DNA from: Rhodoferax sp.
GTDB lineage: Bacteria; Pseudomonadota; Gammaproteobacteria; Burkholderiales; Burkholderiaceae_C
Length of the DNA stretch: 33,364 nt
Assembly: GCA_029865845.1 (NCBI GenBank)
Contig: JARXAM010000053.1
Coordinates: forward strand, 1-33,364
Reading direction: 5' to 3'
Part shown: one piece after another, positions 8,018 through 15,799 of the stretch
How positions within the stretch are numbered: position 1 is the stretch's first letter
Layout: the number at the start of each line of letters is the position of its first letter
Translations under genes and position numbers: made by a program
Notes under the pieces: generated by a model
What the model saw: only the letters and a program-made list of their open reading frames with translations
Databases searched by the model: none
What the model was told of the DNA's origin: nothing

Positions 8018-8509
8018 ATGGCGCAACGCGACTTTATTCATAAGCAAGCTTTGCTTGGATCGTTTGACCCCATGGCTATCTTCAAATTCACGGGTAGGTC
8101 ATTTGCACTCGTGACGCTGTCGTTTGCTTTTTTCATTGCATACACGTTTTCACTTCCTTTCTTCCACTTCTCTTCACCACCTGGAGATGGGATGCGGCTG
8201 TTGTGGGTAGTTGGGACCCAAATCGTCCAGTATCTCGCTCTAGCGTTAGCGTTGGGCGCCGTATTCGCCCTCCCACTCGCTCTATTGTGGGGACGCTTTG
8301 CATATCTCTCAGCGCTGGTCTGTGTCGCTCCCGTGGTCGTCACCATAGTGACGGTTTGGATTCAACCCGGCAAGTTAAGCCTGATATTGATAATGGGCTT
8401 TTCCGTCGTTTGTCTGATTGCGCTCGTTCCATTTTTTGCGCAGAGCGCACACAGATGGCTTGAGCGACGCGCGGCTAGGTCAGTGCAGGGCATAGGTCTT
8501 GGGACCTAA
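8018..8509 (+). CDS. Hypothetical four-helix membrane protein
   Basis: I do not recognise a family. The 163-residue product has a hydrophilic N-terminus of about 22 residues followed by four hydrophobic stretches at roughly residues 28-50, 62-87, 93-113 and 119-140. It ends in an Arg-rich cytoplasmic tail (HRWLERRAARS). An AAGGG lies about 10 nt before the ATG and a TATAAA at 7985-7990 could be a -10 element. Base composition is lower in GC than the neighbouring operons. It stands alone between the kinase-tail remnant and the convergent sugar transporter operon. It is supported as a real gene mainly by its coherent membrane topology and start signals. Confidence 0.6.
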   Translation: MAQRDFIHKQALLGSFDPMAIFKFTGRSFALVTLSFAFFIAYTFSLPFFHFSSPPGDGMRLLWVVGTQIVQYLALALALGAVFALPLALLWGRFAYLSALVCVAPVVVTIVTVWIQPGKLSLILIMGFSVVCLIALVPFFAQSAHRWLERRAARSVQGIGLGT

Positions 8510-8701
8510 ATCTGGGTACGTTTACTCCGCCACAAACACAAGAGGCTGATTGATGTTTTGAGTTTTGGGGAAGGCCCTGCTGTTCATGTATCCGTCATCT
8601 AACGTGGGACCATGGAGGTCCCTTCCCGAAATGAAATCTGCGATCTGAGCGATCGCTTTGAAGCGCAACCTAAGTCCTCAATCAGTCTATTCAGGACATA
8701 A

Positions 8702-8741
8702 AAAAGCCGGGCTGCCTGCCTTTGGGGGCAGCCCGGCTTTT
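8702..8741 (-). terminator. Rho-independent terminator of the sugar transport operon
   Basis: Perfect 15-bp inverted repeat: AAAAGCCGGGCTGCC (8702-8716) and its complement at 8727-8741, with a 10-nt loop. The A/T ends give a U-tract on either strand. It lies 18 bp after the stop of the ATPase gene, so it mainly ends the minus-strand operon. It may also stop plus-strand transcription from the upstream patch. The rest of 8510-8700 shows no gene; it holds only a small GGGACC/GGTCCC hairpin at 8606-8622. Confidence 0.9.
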
Positions 8742-8759
8742 CATTGATGGCAGTAAGAC

Positions 8760-9836
8760 TTAAACGTCCAAACGCACACCCGTCGCAGTGCTAAACCAGT
8801 TGGTGTTCGCGGGGTTCACGCGCAGGCCGACTTGGTCGCCCGCTTTCCACGAAGCGCTGGGGGCGGTGCGCACGGTCACTTCACCGGCGGCGGTGTTGAC
8901 TACCACGTAGGTGTCGGCACCGGTGGGTTCCACCACCGCCACTTCGCCGCGCCATGCTGCATCACCCGCGACGAGTTCGATGTGCTCGGGGCGCACGCCC
9001 AGGGTGGCATCGCCTTGGGCGGGGGTGGCCAGCTCCAAGCTGCTGCCGTTGAAGGCAAAGCGACCTTGCGCGCCTGCAACTTCCACATGGCCCTTGACCA
9101 AGTTCATGGTGGGCGAGCCGATGAAGGTGGCCACGTAGGTGTTGGCGGGGCGGTTGTAGATATCGTCGGGCGTTCCGATTTGTTGCAGGATGCCGTCCTT
9201 CATGACCGCGATGCGGCTGCCCAGGGTCATGGCCTCGATCTGGTCGTGCGTCACGTACACGCTGGTGATGCCGCTCACCTGGTGCAGGCGCTTGATTTCG
9301 GCGCGCATTTCCACGCGCAGCTTGGCGTCCAGGTTGGAGAGCGGCTCGTCAAACAAAAAGAGCTGGGGGTCACGGGCCAGGGCGCGGCCCATGGCCACAC
9401 GCTGGCGCTGGCCACCCGACAATTGTGCGGGGCGGCGGTCCAACAAGTGTTCGATTTGCAGCATGGCGGCCACCTCGGCGATGCGCTTTTTGCGCTCTTC
9501 CAGCGGCACCTTGCGCATTTCCAGCGCGAAGCCGATGTTGTCGGCCACGCTCATGGTGGGGTACAGCGCGTAGCTCTGGAACACCATGGCAATGTCGCGC
9601 TGTGCGGGGGCCACGCCCACCACGTTTTTGCCCGCGATGCGCAGTTCGCCTTCCGACGGTTCTTCAAGACCGGCAATGATGTTGAGCAAGGTGGACTTGC
9701 CGCAGCCGGAGGGGCCGACCAGGATCAGGAACTCGCCGGGGGCGACATCGATTTCGATCTTTTTCAGGACTTCAACGGCTTTGTCGCCTTTGCCGAAAAC
9801 TTTGCGGATGCCTGCGATGTGGAGAGAAGCTGCCAT
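8760..9836 (-). CDS. Sugar ABC transporter ATP-binding protein (MalK/UgpC/GtsD family)
   Basis: ATPase of a carbohydrate importer, 358 residues. The nucleotide-binding domain shows Walker A GPSGCGKST (41-49), Q-loop MVFQSYALYP, signature LSGGQRQR (139-146), Walker B LFLFDEP (159-165) and the switch His in VTHDQ. The C-terminal third is the OB-fold regulatory domain typical of the MalK/MsmK group (GVRPEHIEL, a TGADTYVVV strand). AAGGA precedes the ATG; the preceding permease gene ends 3 bp upstream, so the genes are tightly coupled. It is the last gene of the minus-strand sugar operon. Such ATPases are often shared between several sugar importers. Confidence 0.95.
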   Translation of the reverse strand: MAASLHIAGIRKVFGKGDKAVEVLKKIEIDVAPGEFLILVGPSGCGKSTLLNIIAGLEEPSEGELRIAGKNVVGVAPAQRDIAMVFQSYALYPTMSVADNIGFALEMRKVPLEERKKRIAEVAAMLQIEHLLDRRPAQLSGGQRQRVAMGRALARDPQLFLFDEPLSNLDAKLRVEMRAEIKRLHQVSGITSVYVTHDQIEAMTLGSRIAVMKDGILQQIGTPDDIYNRPANTYVATFIGSPTMNLVKGHVEVAGAQGRFAFNGSSLELATPAQGDATLGVRPEHIELVAGDAAWRGEVAVVEPTGADTYVVVNTAAGEVTVRTAPSASWKAGDQVGLRVNPANTNWFSTATGVRLDV

Positions 9837-9839
9837 TTT

Positions 9840-10694
9840 TTATCCTTTCACCGCGCCAGCGGTGAGACCTTTCACGAAATACTTACCTGCCAGTACATAG
9901 ACCAACATGGTGGGGAGACCTGCAATCACGGCCGCAGCCATGTCGACGTTGTAGCTTTTGACGCTGCTGGAGGTGTTGGCCATGTTGTTCAGGCCAACGG
10001 TGATGGGCTTGCTGTCCGCGCCGCTGAAGGCCACGCCAAACAGGAAGTCGTTCCAGATGTTGGTGAACTGCCAGATGAGGGTCACCATCAGGATGGGGGT
10101 GGACATGGGCACCACGATGCGAACAAAGATGCGCCAGAAACCGGCACCGTCAATGCGCGCTGCGTTGACCAGCTCTTTGGGGATCGCGGTGTAGTAGTTG
10201 CGAAAGAACAGCGTGGTGCCGGCCAAACCGGCAATGCAGTGCACCAGGATCAGGCCGCCCAAGGAGCTGGACAGCCCCAAGTAACCCAGCACCTGGCTCA
10301 TGGGCAAGAGCACCACCTGGAAGGGCATGAACACACCAAACAGCATGAAGCCAAACAGCACTTCGCTGCCCTTGAACTTCCACATGCTGAGCACATAGCC
10401 GTTGATGGCGCCCCACACGGTAGAGATCAACACGGCAGGCACCGCCATGACGATGGAGTTCACAAAATAGGGCTGCAGGCCACGGCAATCCACACCAGTA
10501 CAGGCGGTGGACCAAGCGGCAGACCAGGCGCTGAAATTAAGGGAATGGGGCAGGCTCAACAAGTTGCCAGAGCGGATTTGCTCAGCATCTTTAAAGGAGG
10601 TAGCCAACATCACATACAGCGGCGCCAAGAAGAAAAAGGCGGCCACCAGCAGCGTGGCGTAAATGAGGATACGGGGTAGGTTTTTAGACAACAT
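9840..10694 (-). CDS. Sugar ABC transporter permease, MalG/GtsC type
   Basis: Inner-membrane subunit of 284 residues with about six transmembrane helices. The first is at residues 9-30 and the last close to the C-terminus, which ends FVKGLTAGAVKG, typical of the MalG branch. The cytoplasmic EAA coupling loop is clear (ELVNAARIDGAGFWRIFVRI, then VPM). A periplasmic loop carries two Cys (TACTGVDC), an uncommon detail. It lies 30 bp after the MalF-type gene and 3 bp before the ATPase gene. It forms the channel together with that partner and is energised by the ATPase encoded next. Confidence 0.95.
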   Translation of the reverse strand: MLSKNLPRILIYATLLVAAFFFLAPLYVMLATSFKDAEQIRSGNLLSLPHSLNFSAWSAAWSTACTGVDCRGLQPYFVNSIVMAVPAVLISTVWGAINGYVLSMWKFKGSEVLFGFMLFGVFMPFQVVLLPMSQVLGYLGLSSSLGGLILVHCIAGLAGTTLFFRNYYTAIPKELVNAARIDGAGFWRIFVRIVVPMSTPILMVTLIWQFTNIWNDFLFGVAFSGADSKPITVGLNNMANTSSSVKSYNVDMAAAVIAGLPTMLVYVLAGKYFVKGLTAGAVKG

Positions 10695-10724
10695 AGGGGG
10701 CGATCGTGGTGTGACGGTCGTGAA

Positions 10725-11603
10725 TCAACGGTCGTGGGGTTTGGTGCGCAATTCGCTGTAGAGGTAGGGCACCACCAGGGCCGCTACAAACACCAGCATC
10801 ATGGTGGCACTGGCCGCACCCAAGCCGATCTGGCCACGGGTAAAGCTCATCACATACATGAAGGTTGCGGGCACATCCGAAGAGAAGCCGGGCCCCCCGG
10901 CGGTCAGCGCCATGACCAAGTCAAAGCTCTTGATGGAGAGGTGCGAGAGCACCAGCACGGTAGAAAACACCACCGGGCGCAAGATGGGGAGAATGATGCG
11001 CCAGTAGATGCGGGGCAGGCTGGCACCATCAATTTGGGCGGCTTTGATGATGCTGTCGTCAATGCCGCGCAAACCCGCCAGCGACAGGGCCATGGCAAAG
11101 CCAGCAGACTGCCAAATGCCAGCAATCACCACGCAGTAAATGGCCGTGTCAGACTGCACCAGCCAGTCAAAACCAAAGGACGTCCAGCCCAGGTCGTGCA
11201 TGAGTTTTTCCAGGCCCAGGCTGGGGTTCAAAATCCATTTCCAAGCGGTGCCGGTCACGATGAACGACAAGGCCATGGGGTACAGGTAGACGGTGCGCAG
11301 CACGCCTTCGGCGCGGATTTTTTGGTCCAGAAAAATCGCCAGCGCCATGCCTAACACCATGGAGCCACCGACATACAAGACGCTGAAAATGCCGAGGTTT
11401 TTCAGGGCGATGTACCAGCGGTCCATCTCCCACAAGCGCACGTACTGCTCCAATCCCACGAACTCTTCGTAGTTGGGCAGCATGCGCGACCCGGTCACGG
11501 ACAAGATGCCGTTCCAGATCATGAATCCGTAGATAAAGGCAAAACCCAGGACAAAGCCCGGGGCAATGACCAACTTGGGGAGGATGTTCTCAATGGTTTT
11601 CAT
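10725..11603 (-). CDS. Sugar ABC transporter permease, MalF/GtsB type
   Basis: Inner-membrane subunit of 292 residues, first transmembrane helix at about residues 12-34. The EAA loop reads GLRGIDDSIIKAAQIDGAS followed by LPRIYWRIILP. Its size and single short N-terminus match the GtsB/UgpA group rather than the long E. coli MalF. ATG at 11601-11603 is preferred; the frame continues to a TTG eight codons upstream with no better ribosome binding site. About 225 bp separate it from the binding-protein gene; that gap holds a strong hairpin likely to lower permease expression relative to the binding protein. Confidence 0.94.
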   Translation of the reverse strand: MKTIENILPKLVIAPGFVLGFAFIYGFMIWNGILSVTGSRMLPNYEEFVGLEQYVRLWEMDRWYIALKNLGIFSVLYVGGSMVLGMALAIFLDQKIRAEGVLRTVYLYPMALSFIVTGTAWKWILNPSLGLEKLMHDLGWTSFGFDWLVQSDTAIYCVVIAGIWQSAGFAMALSLAGLRGIDDSIIKAAQIDGASLPRIYWRIILPILRPVVFSTVLVLSHLSIKSFDLVMALTAGGPGFSSDVPATFMYVMSFTRGQIGLGAASATMMLVFVAALVVPYLYSELRTKPHDR

Positions 11604-11760
11604 ATTCTTCGTTGTACTTGTCAGCAATCACCCGATCCGGCCATGCGATGGCATGGGCTGGGGAGCTTTTGCATAACTTGATAGCAAGCCTCACCCTGTT
11701 TGTATTCCTGCTGTGCACATGCACACAGGACAGAGCGCTACACACCTCTTTGATCCAAAA

Positions 11761-11789
11761 CAGCCCCATTCCGCAAGGGAATGGGGCTG
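11761..11789 (-). terminator. Intercistronic hairpin between binding protein and permease genes
   Basis: Perfect 12-bp arms CAGCCCCATTCC (11761-11772) and GGAATGGGGCTG (11778-11789) with a 5-nt loop, followed on the minus strand by TTTT. It lies 40 bp after the binding-protein stop. In binding-protein-dependent systems such hairpins act as partial terminators or 3' stabilisers that leave the binding protein in excess; that role is inferred here. Confidence 0.8.
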
Positions 11790-11828
11790 CTTCAGGGCGC
11801 ACGCGCTGTGGCCGTGTGAGGCCGAGAA

Positions 11829-13079
11829 TTACTTGGTAGCGGCAGCCTTGGCGATGTTCTTCACACCGTCAGCCACGGAGATCTTGTCGTCGTTCCAGAA
11901 CTGGGACACGGCGTCCTTGATCGCGCCTTCAGCAGCAGGCTTGATGGCCATGCCGTGGGCCACGGAAGGCACCAAACCACCGGACTTGGAGGTAGACACG
12001 AAGTCCTTGGCAGAGGTCTTGGCGCAGTCGTCGAACTTGGCCATGTCCATGTTCAAACGCACAGGGATAGAGCCCTTGTTCAGGTTGAACACTTCTTGGA
12101 ACTCGGTGCCCATGATGGAAGCGGCCAAGTCAGCCTGTGCCTTTTGAGCGCCAGCGTCCTTGAGCTTGTACATGGCAAAGGAGTCCACGTTGAAGGTGTA
12201 TGCGTTGCCGGTGCCAGGGGCTGCAGCGCAGATGTAGTCCTTGCCGGGCACCTTGCCAGCAGCAGAGAACTCGCCCTTGGCCCAGTCACCCATGAACTGG
12301 AATGCAGCCTTCTCTTGGATCACCATGGCGGTGGCCAGGTTCCAGTCGCGGCCAGGAGCGGCAGCGTCGGTGTAGCCCTTGATCTTGCGGAAGGTTTCCA
12401 AAACCTTGGTCATGGTGGCGCTGGTGAGTGCCTTTTCGTCGAGCTTGATCAGCGCGTCGTTGTAGAACTTGGTGCCACCCACGCCCAGAGCCACAGACTC
12501 AAAGGTGGTGAAGTCTTGCCAGTTTTGGCCACCGTGTGCCACGGGGATCAGGCCCGCCTTCTTGACTTTTTCAGCAGCCGCAAAGAACTCATCCCATGTC
12601 TTGGGGGTAGAGGTCACGCCAGCCTTCTTCAGCACAGCGGAGTTCGCCCACATCCAGTTCACACGGTGCACGTTCACGGGAGCAGCCACGTAGCTGCCCT
12701 TGTACTTCATCACGTCGGCCACCACCTTGGGCAACAACTCGTCCCACTTTTCAGCCTTGGCTGTGGCGTCCAGGTTGGCCAACACGCCTTCAGAAGCCCA
12801 TTCTTGAATCGCTGGGCCCTTGATTTGGGCAGCCGCTGGGGGGTTGCCGCTTACCACGCGGCTCTTCAACACGGTGGCAGCGTTGTCGCCGCCGCCGCCT
12901 GCAACGGCGAAGTCTTTCCAGACGTGGCCCTTGCTTTGCATGATCTTCTTCAACTCGGCTGCCGACTTGGCTTCGCCACCAGATGTCCAGTAGTGCAGGA
13001 CTTCCACTTCACCAGCCACAGCAGCCGAACCAGCAACCACAAGTGCCACTGCAGTGGCGAGTTTAGAAAGCTTCAACAT
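11829..13079 (-). CDS. Sugar ABC transporter substrate-binding protein, GtsA-like
   Basis: Periplasmic binding protein of 416 residues with a clean signal peptide (MLKLSKLATAVALVVAGSAA, cleavage near AVA-GE). The mature start VEVLHYWTSGGEAKS and the AVAGGGGDN and RVVSGNPPAAAQ segments closely recall the Pseudomonas glucose-binding protein GtsA, so glucose or a related aldohexose is the probable ligand. A GGAG lies about 7 nt before the ATG at 13077-13079; the in-frame codons upstream are not needed. It is the first transporter gene after the ROK kinase and cupin genes. The 181-bp gap upstream contains several palindromes (see separate entry). Confidence 0.94.
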   Translation of the reverse strand: MLKLSKLATAVALVVAGSAAVAGEVEVLHYWTSGGEAKSAAELKKIMQSKGHVWKDFAVAGGGGDNAATVLKSRVVSGNPPAAAQIKGPAIQEWASEGVLANLDATAKAEKWDELLPKVVADVMKYKGSYVAAPVNVHRVNWMWANSAVLKKAGVTSTPKTWDEFFAAAEKVKKAGLIPVAHGGQNWQDFTTFESVALGVGGTKFYNDALIKLDEKALTSATMTKVLETFRKIKGYTDAAAPGRDWNLATAMVIQEKAAFQFMGDWAKGEFSAAGKVPGKDYICAAAPGTGNAYTFNVDSFAMYKLKDAGAQKAQADLAASIMGTEFQEVFNLNKGSIPVRLNMDMAKFDDCAKTSAKDFVSTSKSGGLVPSVAHGMAIKPAAEGAIKDAVSQFWNDDKISVADGVKNIAKAAATK

Positions 13080-13130
13080 CTTGTCTCCAATTAAAGTTTG
13101 CCTCGGCAACCCACAGGGGTCAGCGCCACA

Positions 13131-13201
13131 GCAACGTTGAATTCAAACGGACACCATGCCCGTTTGAATTAATTAATTGTTAATTAATTTGCAACGTCGA
13201 A
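13131..13201. promoter_or_regulatory. Nested palindromes upstream of the sugar-binding protein gene
   Basis: Three ordered elements are seen. First, direct repeats GCAACGTTGAA (13131-13141) and GCAACGTCGAA (13191-13201) lie exactly 60 bp apart. Second, an 11-bp inverted repeat AATTCAAACGG/CCGTTTGAATT (13140-13150 and 13160-13170) has a 9-bp spacer. Third, a 10-bp AT-only palindrome AATTAATTAA/TTAATTAATT (13167-13176 and 13180-13189) has a TTG spacer. None is followed by a U-tract, so these are more likely operators or a curved promoter region than terminators. No convincing -35/-10 pair was found. No regulator gene for the sugar operon lies in the window. Confidence 0.55.
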
Positions 13202-13260
13202 CCACTAGGACTTTCCCTAGGGTCTGCGCGTCTTTAAATCAGAGACTTTTCCTTAAAAAG

Positions 13261-14241
13261 CTATCCAAACACCAATGCCAATGCCGCGTAATCGCCCACT
13301 TTGTCGCCCAAGCCGGCAGGCACGATTTCCACGCCGTCGGTGAGGGCTGGCAGCTTGCCTTGGAGCGCTGCCTGCAGCTTGGGGAGCAGGTACTCGCGGT
13401 TGTGCCAAAACACGCTACCGCCCACACTGATGCGCTGCAAGTCCAGGGTGACCACCACGTTGTAGAGCGCGCGGCCCAACACGTCGCACAGGTCGTCCAC
13501 GATGGCCTGCGCCGGTACGTCGCCCGCGCGCGCCGCCGCAAACAACTGAGCCGCGTCGGCAAAGCCGTGGCTGCCAAAGCGGCGCGGAATGGCATTGCCC
13601 GCCACCAGCCCCTCCAGGTCGCCCACATTGCCGCAGCCACACAAGGCGTCGTCATTCGTGCTCACAAAGCTGTGGCCCGCATGGCCCGCATTGCCATTTT
13701 TGCCCCGCAAGATGTGGCCATCCACGCACAGCCCCATGCCGATGCCGGTGCTCCAGGTCACGTAGGCGCAGTTGGCCACGCCCTGCAACGCGCCCCAGCG
13801 ACGCTCTGCCTCCAGGGCACCCACGCCATCGTTTTCCACCCGCACATTGGGGAACACCGCCTTGAGCGGGGCCTCCAGCAGGGCGGTAGCCCAATCGTTG
13901 GGCAAACCCCGCGCCTTGCCGGCCAAACCACCACAGATGTTGGGGCCCGCCAGCTCTACCAAGCCCTGCCGCATGACAAAGGGGCCACAGGTGGAGACAC
14001 CTACTGCCGCAATCTGGTCCACCGCCACACCGGCCAGCGCACAGCTCTGGCCGACCATGCGGATGATTTGCTGGGCCAACGCGTCGTTGTTGCCCTCTTT
14101 GGCGGTGGGCTCTGCCACCTTGCCACGCACGCCGGTCGCGTCTGCAATGCAGACGGCCACTTTGGTGCCCCCGATGTCCACGCAGGCCACGGGGGCGCTG
14201 CCTGGTGCGAGTTTCATGGTGATGTCTTGGGTTGCGGCCAT
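13261..14241 (-). CDS. ROK-family sugar kinase
   Basis: Predicted ATP-dependent hexokinase of the ROK family, 326 residues. The N-terminal phosphate-binding motif is ACVDIGGTKVAV. Further conserved parts are VSTCGPF, the sugar-contacting VENDGVGALEAE, STGIGMGL, and the zinc-binding cluster with the HAGH and C-G-C-G-N segments of ROK proteins. The product is probably glucose-6-P or mannose-6-P made from sugar brought in by the transporter encoded next. The start chosen is ATG 14241; a TTG 11 codons upstream is possible but has no ribosome binding site. No N-terminal helix-turn-helix is present, so it is a kinase rather than a ROK repressor. It follows the cupin gene by 42 bp. Confidence 0.9.
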   Translation of the reverse strand: MAATQDITMKLAPGSAPVACVDIGGTKVAVCIADATGVRGKVAEPTAKEGNNDALAQQIIRMVGQSCALAGVAVDQIAAVGVSTCGPFVMRQGLVELAGPNICGGLAGKARGLPNDWATALLEAPLKAVFPNVRVENDGVGALEAERRWGALQGVANCAYVTWSTGIGMGLCVDGHILRGKNGNAGHAGHSFVSTNDDALCGCGNVGDLEGLVAGNAIPRRFGSHGFADAAQLFAAARAGDVPAQAIVDDLCDVLGRALYNVVVTLDLQRISVGGSVFWHNREYLLPKLQAALQGKLPALTDGVEIVPAGLGDKVGDYAALALVFG

Positions 14242-14283
14242 GCTGCATTCGCTCTCAAAAAAATCTGTACTCAAGGGGGTGGG

Positions 14284-14652
14284 TTACTGGCGTCCGTAGT
14301 CGTCTTGCAAGCGAACGATGTCGTCCTCGCCCAGATAACTTCCAAACTGCACTTCGACTATCTCTAGAGGCCCCTCACTGGTGTTGGCCAGGCGGTGCAC
14401 TTGGCCCACTGCAATGTCGCAGTACTGGCCTACCTGCAATTCAAATTGACGCGCATCCAGCGTGACCACGGCAACGCCCTGCGTCACCACCCAGTGCTCT
14501 GCGCGCTGGTGGTGCTTTTGCAAACTGAGCTGCTGACCGGGCAAAACGCCGATGCGCTTGACTTTGTAGCCGGGCACTTCCGACAAGGTTTCATACCAGC
14601 CCCAGGGGCGCATGGTGCGTTCAATAACTTCTGTGCGTGCAATGGTTTGCAT
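14284..14652 (-). CDS. Cupin, type II mannose-6-phosphate isomerase-like
   Basis: A 122-residue single-domain cupin. The opening RPWGWYETL, then YKVKRIGVLPGQQLSLQKHHQRAEHWVV and the second cupin motif (GQVHRLAN, PLEIVEVQFG, GEDDIVRLQDDYGR) are those of the C-terminal isomerase domain of ManC/AlgA and of stand-alone type II phosphomannose isomerases. The metal-binding set (H-H, E, H) is complete. It probably interconverts mannose-6-P and fructose-6-P. Placed just before a ROK kinase and a hexose importer, it suggests entry of mannose into central metabolism. It is the first gene of the sugar module, 67 bp after the end of the iron transporter gene. Confidence 0.88.
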   Translation of the reverse strand: MQTIARTEVIERTMRPWGWYETLSEVPGYKVKRIGVLPGQQLSLQKHHQRAEHWVVTQGVAVVTLDARQFELQVGQYCDIAVGQVHRLANTSEGPLEIVEVQFGSYLGEDDIVRLQDDYGRQ

Positions 14653-14719
14653 AGTGAAACGGTCCTCTCAGTGGGCGGTCGATACTACTGCGCAAGTGTC
14701 CTACATCGTTACGGTGCCG

Positions 14720-15799
14720 TTACACCAAACCACCATCTATGGGAAACACGTGGGCGGCCCCGCGCACCGACACCTGCACGCGGGTGCCCACGGCGGGTGC
14801 GTCCCAGCCAGCGCTATGGACATGCACCCGCACACCCGTGGCGGAGTTGCCCAATTGCACCACCAACGCACACACTGCGCCACAAAAGTCGGCCTCGACC
14901 ACCGTGCCCAGGCAGGGCTGCATGCCGTTTTCGATAGCGGCTGACGCATGGTGCGCTCCCACGACCAACTGCTCGGGGCGCAACAAAATGTGGCCCGCCC
15001 CCACACGGGCGCGGTCTTGTGTGGACAGTCGGCCCAGCGCACAGTCTGCCCAACCGGCCGACAGGGTAGCGTCCAGCACGACTGCATCGCCCAAAAAGCT
15101 GGCGGTGAGCGGGTCGTTTGGGTGCAAATACACGTCTCGTGGCGCACCCACTTGGGCCAGCACGCCCCCGCGCATCACCGCGACTTGGTCTGCAAACGAC
15201 AGCGCCTCGGCCTGGTCGTGCGTGACCAAAATCGTGGTGATGCCGGCGTCTTGCAATAGCTGGGCCACCGCCTTGCGGGTCGCGGCTCGCAAGCCCGTGT
15301 CCAAGGCCGAAAACGGCTCATCCAACAGCATCAATATGGGCCGCTGCGCCAAGGCGCGCGCCAGCGCAACGCGCTGCTGCTGCCCGCCAGAGAGCTCGTG
15401 CGGGCGGCGTTGCAGCATCGCGCGGTCTAGTGACACCATGTCCATCAACTCATCCATGCGCGCCTTGCGGTCGGGCACCGACGCGTCCAGCCCGAAGCCC
15501 ACGTTGTCGGCCACGCTCAGGTGCGGAAACAGGGCCCCGTCTTGCGGCACGTAGCCAATGCCACGCCGGTGGGCGGGCACGATGGCGGGGCCATCGGCCA
15601 GCACACGGCCTTGCAGCACCACGCGCCCTGCATCGGGTGCCTCAAATCCGGCAATGATGCGCAACAGGCTGGTTTTGCCAGAGCCCGAGGGCCCCACGAT
15701 GGCCGTGCGGCTGCCATGCGGTACGCGTAGCTGAATGCCTTGAAGCGCCGCCACGTTTCCATACGATTTGTGCACGCCGTGCAACTCAAGAGTGGTCAT
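14720..15799 (-). CDS. fbpC: Ferric iron ABC transporter ATP-binding protein, FbpC type
   Basis: ATPase of 359 residues for periplasmic iron import. It shows Walker [10 protein letters not shown], signature [15 protein letters not shown], Walker [13 protein letters not shown], and the switch His in VTHDQAEAL. The C-terminal TOBE-like domain ([18 protein letters not shown]) is typical of FbpC/PotA-type ATPases. The frame is open far upstream to 16642, but that part is antisense-free overlap with the permease gene; the real ATG at 15797-15799 overlaps the permease stop as ATGA. It is the third gene of the iron operon. Confidence 0.93.
   Translation of the reverse strand: MTTLELHGVHKSYGNVAALQGIQLRVPHGSRTAIVGPSGSGKTSLLRIIAGFEAPDAGRVVLQGRVLADGPAIVPAHRRGIGYVPQDGALFPHLSVADNVGFGLDASVPDRKARMDELMDMVSLDRAMLQRRPHELSGGQQQRVALARALAQRPILMLLDEPFSALDTGLRAATRKAVAQLLQDAGITTILVTHDQAEALSFADQVAVMRGGVLAQVGAPRDVYLHPNDPLTASFLGDAVVLDATLSAGWADCALGRLSTQDRARVGAGHILLRPEQLVVGAHHASAAIENGMQPCLGTVVEADFCGAVCALVVQLGNSATGVRVHVHSAGWDAPAVGTRVQVSVRGAAHVFPIDGGLV

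Noticed and set aside
8606-8622. GGGACC/GGTCCC hairpin in the gap before the sugar operon
   Set aside because: Only 6 bp, no U-tract, no neighbouring repeats; not enough to call a regulatory site.
8832-10679. 615-codon open frame on the plus strand across the sugar transporter genes
   Set aside because: It is antisense to clear ATPase and permease genes, with a His/Gly-rich translation typical of a GC-rich shadow frame and no recognisable domain.
11955-13094. 379-codon plus-strand open frame opposite the binding protein gene
   Set aside because: Shadow of the binding protein gene; composition is biased and no family or start signal is visible.
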